Position numbers and translations under genes: made by a program. The notes under the pieces were generated by a model. The model was not told where the DNA came from. It was given only the letters and a program-made list of their open reading frames with translations, and made no database searches. DNA of 64,000 bases from Pyxicephalus adspersus (taxonomy: Eukaryota > Chordata > Amphibia > Anura > Pyxicephalidae): the NCBI RefSeq assembly GCF_032062135.1, contig NC_092863.1:12311804-12375803 (forward strand), read 5' to 3'. Position 1 is the first letter of the stretch, and every line of letters starts with the position of its first letter. Of the stretch, positions 53,001 to 62,000 are shown piece by piece.

Positions 53001-56000
53001 TGACGTTGTGCATGCGCAGCTCAGCTTTGAGGGCAGAAGAAATGAGCAATTAGGCAGGTAAGACACATTATTGCATAAGAGACATAGCCTGTCCCTTTCT
53101 GCAACAATGACCTGCCTGATAATGTAAACCTAAAACTTAAAAGTCGCCTAAACTAATCCTACACCAGGCATGTACCCGAACAGCACGCATTGCATTGTGC
53201 ACAGGTACATAAATGGGTCAAACACATCAGCCTTCACCTGAAGAGCACCTGTCACCCTTAAGGTGAACTTGTGCTTTCCCCAACCGTTTGGCAGAAGTGA
53301 AAAGAAGAAACTACTAGATATTGGTAGAATGTAGCTTAATCCTTTCTCCTCCATTGCTGTAGCATCATTTCCTAGCTGGCTGTATAAGTGAAGTGTTGCT
53401 CCACAACTAGTGAGTTAGAATTCTGCAGCATTTCTAAGATGAGTGAGCCATACATTGGAAGCAGGTAAAAGCTCTCCTTAGCAATCCTATTACTGACATG
53501 TTTCAAGCATGGCTAAGGATTAGTTCAGACAGACGGTGAGGTTGTAGTGCATTTACTTTTTCCTTTACAAACTGTGCCCGCTGGTCAGACACTACTACAT
53601 GTGGCTTCCCACAGGGATGAATGGGGTTGCTAGTGAGCAGTTCAGTAACATCCATTCTGTGATGGACACAGACAGACAACAGTGCCCCCCCAAACAATTC
53701 TCCCACCCCAATCTATGTTTACTTCCCCCCTTGATCAGAGCACAGCCTGTGCCACAATCTGTCAGCAGAGGGCAGGCTTGGACCCTGTGAGTTGCTTCAG
53801 GGGGCCCTTCTGGCTGAGGACTGTCAGGGGCCGCCTTCAGCTACACATCCTACACTGGGATAGGTCCAGCCCTGCAGCCATTATAACATGTGCAAACACG
53901 AATGCCTAGAATAGGTTCAGACAAGTGATTTTTGACAATGGGACTGCTGTGGTTTAGTGCTTGAACCAGTCCCCACCTGCACCGAAACCCTACTTATGGA
54001 TTCCATGACCAGATTCCAGAGGGTTTGGACTCCATGGATTGAATACTATATGCCAACAGGCTGGGACTGCTCATTACTGTCTATATGATTGCTGGTATAT
54101 GATCTAGTATACAAATTTAAGTGGTGTATTTTAGCTGACTGTGCAACCTGACACTTTACCCTCCCTCCCCCCCAAACTCTATGTTGTTGGTGTTTTCTAA
54201 TTCCTGGTGGTCTATGGGGCCCCAGGGTCTGTTATCTGGTCACCATACTGCATGGGATCCATAGTCTTGGGAAGCTATAACTGTTATGGTTCTGTTGCAA
54301 TATATTGTTTAATATATACTTATTGCATATTGTGAATTGATACAATGTTTGTTACTTGAGCTTTGTTTTTCTTTATGTATATTTTTCGTAAAATTAAAAA
54401 AAAAACTTATTGAAACTAAAACGCTTTTTGTGCAGACTTTTTAGTTGCATTGAGGTTTCATGCAGCGTCTCCATGCAGTCTGCCACTTCCATTACCTCCA
54501 TAGACCTCCAGCCTCCTAAACAAACCTGGGGCCAAAAGCTCTTTTGAAGGCTCCCAGACGCCTATTTTCACTTGCTAGGCGTCTGGGATATTGAAAAGCA
54601 TTTTGACAGCCATTTGTGAGAACTTAGCAGTTGGAAATGGGTGCCTGGGGGCATTTAAAACCATATGAGCTGAAGTTTGAAGCGCAATGCAACTTACAGT
54701 AAAATCAGGGGAGTACACACTGGGTGCACAACACCTTGCAGGGTCACGGTAAAAGTAATTGTGGAACATACAGAGCAATACTAGTATTTTAGAGAACATT
54801 AACATATAAAGGTTCTATATACATTTGTATGTCATGTTGATGTGCTTTTGTCACGCAGTGCATTCATATGAAAAGGCTGCAGGCGCCTGCACCATGTTAG
54901 CACTGCACCACATTACTTTGTGTTCACTCCATTGCAACCTAGGTGCATCAGGCGGCCATTGTAGATATGTGTTACCATGGCAATGTGCAATTTGTGGCCT
55001 TTTTTCCCAAACATAATTTAAAAAAATGCAATAGTGAATGAATAACATGAAAAAAAGTGCTGTGGGTTATTTACATTGTAATATATTAACCCATGTAAAC
55101 AAACTGAACTTGAATCACCTCAAACCAGTAATGGTTCACATATTTGTCAAATGCAAAAGCCGCAGGGTATGATAATTATATATATTTCCCCCTCACCTAA
55201 CTTGTAATGTCATTGCTCAGAATGCTCACTTTATATTACGCACGGAGCTTCTCCTCACGCACCGTCCGCCTGAGGTGACAAAATTAGATAAAAGCCCTTC
55301 CGTGCGCGGGCTTTGCACCGCGCAGGGCATTATGGGTATTATAGTCCCTAGCTTATATTTCGATATGGAAGAAGCGTTTGGGAGAACTACAATCCCGACA
55401 GGCAGTGTGAAAGTCACAAGATGTGCAAGCAGCCAATCGGCTTCTGAAAAAATCTGCCCTGCACACCCAGGAGGTTCCTGCTTGCCTCGTGAAAGTGGGC
55501 GGAGTCTGCAAAGCATTTTTGTTTGGTTGTTGTGCTCCTTGTATTATGTCGTTTCTGGTAAGTAAGGTGATTTGTGTTTATGGATTAAAGGTTATTTTAT
55601 CTACACTGATCCGACAATATCAAAAGCTGCACTGCCATGTTTTACAGTCTCATTATCTGTATTTGTTCGACTCACTTTACAGAGCACAAGTTGGATGGGT
55701 GTTTTGTTATATATGTTATTATAAAAACCCCTTTAGGCCTATGTTGATGACCTTTGGTTCATATTAGACATTTATACATTCACATACAAGTATATGGAGC
55801 TGAACCTTGCAGGACCAGAAGATGGTCACCTGCACCTGTCAATGAATTCCTCATGGTCTCAGAAGCAATAGAACTGATCACTGCCCACACATGTTCTTCT
55901 GGTAGGTCACATGACCTCATAGCGCCTTCCTCCTGTTTACACCTGCACAGAACCCCGGTTTATGGGATCGTACAGCCCCACTTAATGTTCACAATGACTT

Positions 56001-59000
56001 TGGCTCAAGGAAAGTACAGGTAGTCCCTGAGTTAAGGAAATCCGACATACAGATGACTCCTAGATACGAACGGGGCTTCCCTGCTTGTTTGTGTGCAGGA
56101 CGAAGGCTTGATGGGGGGAGGAGGTGGTACGCATGACTTGCAGAAGTCTTTTGCTGTTCTCAAACTCTTGTAACTCTTTAATGACCAAAACAAACTGCAG
56201 TTCTTTCTTTTTGCATATCAAAGCACAGCTTGCTCCAGAAATTAATGAATGTCTAGGCTCCATAAAGATTTTTTTTTTATTTGTGATTAATTACAGTGAG
56301 GATTTTATACACCACACTTCCTAATAATATGTTGGGACAAACATCTGTCCTAATTGCATTTATTAAAATGATGTACCTGTTCTGACTTACATACAAACTC
56401 AACTTAAGAACAAACCTACAGTCCCTATTTTGTATGTAACCCTGGGACTACCTGTATACTAAAGAACACTGCTCATCATCTAACCTGGAAATGTCCAGAA
56501 GCAGGATTGTGTAGACACCAGGCTTTTTGGGACTTCTTATTCCCTGGTCCCCCCTGCTATGTGCTGTGGTTCCACCCACTGGTCACTTTATTTCTACATG
56601 GCCTAGCACATAAACCAGAACTAGTGACTATACTATAGGCACCTTGTACCTGTAGCTCTTTGGTAAACATGACCCTAATCTCCCAACAAGTCCTATAACG
56701 TGTATAGACCCTGACCACCATCTAAAACATGCCTGCAGTCTCTAACCATCTCTTGTGACATTTCTGTAGTCTCTAACCATCACATTCTGCAAGTCTGTAG
56801 TCTTTTGATAGATTTCTGTATAGCCTAATATTATGTGGTGCCCTTGGTGATGGCAGGGGCCACATTTAAGGCTCCCTACATTGGTGATCATCACTGCCAT
56901 AAACTTTGGGTTTGCAACCAGTGACCTTTGGGCCCCCAAGAGGTGCTTTTGAAAGGTTAACAAGGTACCTATTTTTGTCAGCTTTTTGTAACAGTTTAGA
57001 TGCACACACAGCGGTACCTGCAAGTATCTGCATAGATCAGTGTTTCTCATAGGCTGCTAAGATTTCATTGAGTAATGTGTGACTCTCAAGACATTTTAAG
57101 AAACACCAATGATCTTTATAAAAAAGTTTAACTTTTCTTACATCTGTAAAAGTGACATTCTTCCCACTGGCCAGCCATGCATGTAGGAGGCATTCTTTCC
57201 ACTGACCACCATGCTATTATACTGTGAGCTGTGAATTAAGTAATTATACCAGGGGTTCCCTGAAGACCTGAAAGTTATTTTAAGTGTTCCCCCATATTAA
57301 AAAGATCAAGACAGATGGGTTAAATATTGCTTAGATGCCGTGTAGCCTAAACAGTCTTTTGAAGTTCATCATGTCTACATTGTAGAGCAATACTAATAAA
57401 GACAAAATATAGTAAGGAGGGTTAAAATGAATTCCTAAAATTGAACTGTCAATCAATAAACAGCTGTACATGATTGAATGGTTCTAGAGAGGGCCTGCTT
57501 ATTGGATTAGGAAATGCGCCTTGTATGCGCCTTCAACTCCATGGCCCTTCACAAGAAAAACTACCTAAACTAGACAGTACTTGTAATAAGTAACTCCCAA
57601 TAAAAGTGACTTTTCCATTTGGTTACTTACTTATCCTTTTTTTTTATTATACTTCTTCAGGTGTAACGTTACACATAGTTACATATTGTTCTTTTTTGTC
57701 TTTTTAGAGACCTGGAATGATTCCTGGAGCACGGATGCCAGTACCGGGCATGCCTGTTGGCTCACCGATGATGCCAGGATATGGTGCAGGTCCCCCCATG
57801 AGACCTGCAATGAACCCCATGTTGATGGAACCATTTAGAAAGAGGCTTATGGGCCCACAAGGACATCATTCTCTAGGCACACAGAGGAGGGGGTAAGTTT
57901 TGCAGATGCTCCCTTAACGTTCCCTTTCATTGAAAGCCCACCTCCAGGTAATCTATTATTAGTTTTGAATAGAGCAAAGAAGAGTTACATGTTTTCAAGT
58001 TTTTTATTCCTGTCTGTGATCCTATTGAGGACATTTTTTATCTCTTTATTGTGCTGTGATGACTGTAAAATAAATTGGTGGGGGGGCACAAGGGACAGAA
58101 AGGCACAGACAGCAATAAGTAAAAACTCTCAGTGTTCCTGTTTTTTTATAGTTTCCTGTCCTGTCAAGAGGTGAGAGAACCAAAAATTGTAATTGTTCTA
58201 TGCTGTACCCCGAACAAATTAAAATATTTTGGCTAGAGTTGGGCATTTATATTTTCTTAAATATTATATTACTGAACAAAGATACCTATCTTATCTATGC
58301 TTCATATTTGAAATGTTCTTTTTTTTTTTTTTAGAGTAAAGAGGAGGAAAATGGCTGACAAAGTTCTGCCCCAGAGGGTAAGTTTTTTTTTTTTTTTTTT
58401 TTAGAGTAAAGAGGAGGAAAATGGCTGACAAAGTTCTGCCCCAGAGGGTAAGTCACAAATTCATATCAATAAAATATATATATATTGTGGAACTCTTGTG
58501 AAACTCACTGCCAGGGTTTACTTTCCTCATCTTTCGCTCCCTGCACAGCTGGCACTCTTTTCTTTCCTCCATCTTTCCAGGTTTTAGGTGAGCCCTCAGC
58601 ATCCTCATTTGTAATGCAGGACTGCTGGTCCTGCATTGTACACAATGATGTCAGAGTGCCTGTGACCAACAAAATGCTGAACTTTAAGTAACTTCAAGAA
58701 ACTATTCACACAGAAAAAATCCTGCAGGAGTGAGGGATAAGCTAAGTAAAACCGATGTCAACCTTTGCAGTGCAAGTGGAGCCCGAGTTCTAGGCCAGTT
58801 TTTAATTTTTCCCAAAGTTGAGCTTTATAGGAAGAATTTTAACGAATGTGATTTGAGGCAGCTTCAAAATCAATACTGTTTCTTCTGGTAATATGTAGAG
58901 AGAGAGACAGAAAATGTTAACCCTAGTCACCAATACATCATATATGCATTAATATGTTCACATGTTTATGTCAATAATTGTCATTTCTGTCTACAGATCA

Positions 59001-62000
59001 GAGAACTGGTCCCAGAGTCACAGGCATACATGGACCTCTTGGCTTTTGAAAGAAAACTAGATCAGACAATTGCCAGGAAAAGGATGGAGATTCAGGATGC
59101 CATCAAAAAACCTCTGACTGTAAGTACTTGCTGATATTGGGAATTTACTTACAAAACAACAAGTTTTGCTGGCAACAAACACATCTACTTCCTTTTTGAA
59201 AATGAATGCAAATCTTAGTGAAATATTTGGCAAGTATGCAACAATAATCAAATGACTGATATACTTCTAGTTCCCTGTTTTCTTTTGAAGCAGAATGCTT
59301 ATATAGACTTTTAGTTTTTAAATAATTAGGGCAAAATGCTATGGAAAGTAAAACATGAATATTGAGCGATGCATTGGATTCTCTAAAAGTAATTTATCTG
59401 AGAATTTATGTTTTCTTTGGGTAACAAGGAATCATTTGTTCACCTAGTGCTATATTGTCCTCTTTTGCTCTTATACTGCAATGTGTACAGTGTAATGAAA
59501 AGAGAGTAGCTGTAATTGCACAATGATCCTAAGACTTATCAGGACCCATGTGCAAGACTTGTAGGTTGGGTATGAATAATAACACCCCTGCTGTCATGTA
59601 GACCTGGACAACGCTTGTTTCAATGAGAAGCAGAGACATTCTACATGATGTTCCAATCAATTTCTGTAATTTAAATAAGTCTTTTGTTGCATGAATTTTG
59701 AATAACCCCCTATCAATTATGTTTTATCTCACTGCAGAAAAATGTCTCTTATTTGTCAGAAATCCAGTGAGCTCCCAATTACCCAAGCAATGTTTTCAGG
59801 CCTGCATAGAGTAAAGAACACCCCATCCTCTCAACATCTTTATAACATAAAGAAGGGGGGTTCTGTATTCCACCTGGAAGAACTGAACTGATTTAATGTA
59901 GCAGAGACTGCTCATAATAGGTTTTTTAGGAGCTTACTGAATTTCTGGAAGGATTATTACAAACAGGTATTTTCTTGTACTTTTGTTTGAAAGACTTAAA
60001 GTTGGGACATTTTCATGAAGGCAGAGATGCCCCTTATATGTTTGTTTAGACAAAAGCACACAAGAACTGGAATTCTGTCCCAACAAGTTTACAGTCTAAT
60101 CCATGTAATCCCCTAAGTGACTATAGATGCTCAGACTGGCTGCTTGTAAAATTAGAAGATCTTCTTCCTGCCTGTTAAGCTTTGATGGAGAAGTTAGGCT
60201 CTCAACGAATGTTCTGGGTTTGCCTCCATTGTTAAAAATCTGCCCCTTATCCACATTATCTAAGACCAAATGTGCACTTTTCATCTACACGTTAGTGAAC
60301 AGGTGATAAAAAAATGCTATTGAGCTGACTCAAGATTCTGACAAAAAATGTCCTTCTCCAGCAAAAGCGCAAGTTGAGGATATATATTTCCAACACATTC
60401 ACTCCTGCAAAACCTGATGGAGAGGAAGCAGAAAGAGTCAGTTCCTGGGAGCTGCGAGTTGAAGGAAAACTGCTGGATGATGTGAGTAAGAGACTATAGT
60501 ATGGAATGTAACATAGTAAGAAACACTTAAGCATCCTTCACATGTATAAAAAAAACAGTGTTTGATGCTTTTTAATAAAGCTTTTCTTTTAATGCCTTGA
60601 AAAGCAAATGCCTATTCTAAACATGATTATCAAGTGGGCTAGTATACACAATGCACAGACACACACAATGCTTTTGTGTTACTTTGCATTTGTTTGGTTT
60701 TGGCTTGTTATTCTCAACACCCATGTAAACCTAGCCCTAGGGCTTTGTGAATACCAAATAAACAGGACCAAGAGTATCTGAAATCCTCATCTATTAGTCT
60801 GTCTGTCTTAGGAAAATGAGTATCACCTTTTTCAGTAAGGTAATGTGTCCTTTGACTAGCCTGTGAGAAAGGGAATAGGACACAAAGCATAATAGAAGAA
60901 GATATCAACAAAACAAATAGTGATGGGAAGGTAGATTATTGATCAGTAATATGGCCTGGCTAAAAGCATATCTTTTTTTTTTTTTTCCCAAAAAATGTTG
61001 TCTAGCACAATCCTATGAATAGGGAAATGTGCTGGAAGGTGAACACTGATCACATTGCTTTTACTATGACTTTTTCAGGGTGTTATGCAGAATACACACA
61101 TGAGACATTTGAGGGTCTACGGCCACACTCAGCTCTTTATCAATAAAATTATAACATTCATGCCAGTGTTCTCCCCAGATATTATGTTTTGGCTTGGTTG
61201 GAAAGAAGCCGTGGGCGGATGGTCAAAAAGTGGGCAGACAACAGATGACATATTTAGTGTTCCTATTGTTGTCATTGGAGTCCAATATCCCCTATAATTG
61301 TCAGCTTTCTACTGCCTACCCATATTGTGTTCCAACTTTCTAATGCTAGCCTCTTAGTATATTCATTTTTTTTCATCATTTTCTGTTATGCCCCAACTGT
61401 CCAGTGACCCTGTATTGTGACTCAAAAACAGCCAGATGGTTACTGAAAAGTGGCGGGTGGTGCACACGGGTGAAAGTTGCTGGGGAGAACAGTGAATGCC
61501 CCTGCTGTACTGAATGCCCCTGCTGAACCCAGGGAGTAGCACAAATGGTTGAGGCTGTAGTAGCATGACTGGACTTCAATGTTGTTGGTGTCTATCAGAG
61601 AAGGACTTTCTTGTGTAAACAATGTTGATTGGGCAGGTTCTTTATACCTAAAAGGTGGATGACCAAAGCTGCTACTCTGATTAGGGCCCCATTCAGCCCT
61701 AATCTGTCTTTGGGTAGGATGAGTAGATAACAGCAGGTTACATATGTTTGGCACAATAGGCTTAAATCTGTATGACTGTGTAACAACTATCTCATTCCTG
61801 TATGTCTACAGCCCAGTAAGCAGAAGAGAAAGTTCTCGTCATTTTTCAAAAGCCTTGTTATTGAGCTGGATAGAGAGCTGTATGGACCAGACAACCATCT
61901 AGTTGAGGTAAGTAAAACAATACAAATTTAAAGTCCCATTAATAAGGTATATGTATTGCATAAAGCAAAATAATAGGCTGGAAAAAACGAATTTTGTTGA

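Larger units (their letters stand above)
42936..57707 (+). other. smarcd2 intron 1, about 14.8 kb
   Basis: Bounded by the exon 1 donor and exon 2 acceptor. It carries the hAT MITE, hammerhead-bearing repeat, microsatellite, two TTAA MITEs, SINE-like fragment, the candidate alternative first exon and a TA-flanked MITE listed separately. The remaining pieces (44.1-45.2, 45.9-46.9, 47.1-49.6, 50.9-52.4, 52.9-55.2 and 56.5-57.7 kb) show no exon. Confidence 0.8.

Noticed and set aside
53518..53940. Possible MITE bounded by GTTCAGACA words
   Set aside because: The two GGTTCAGACA-like words are in direct, not inverted, orientation and no target duplication was seen.
55421..55767. Longer N-terminus for the alternative first exon starting near 55423
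   Set aside because: The frame does run in phase with MSFL, but the codon at 55423 is GTG; the nearby ATG at 55421 is in another frame and stops after eight codons. The only in-frame ATG is at 55546.
58335..58447. Mutually exclusive exon pair evolved for regulation
   Set aside because: The two copies are identical in sequence, so choosing between them would not change the protein; duplication or misassembly is simpler.
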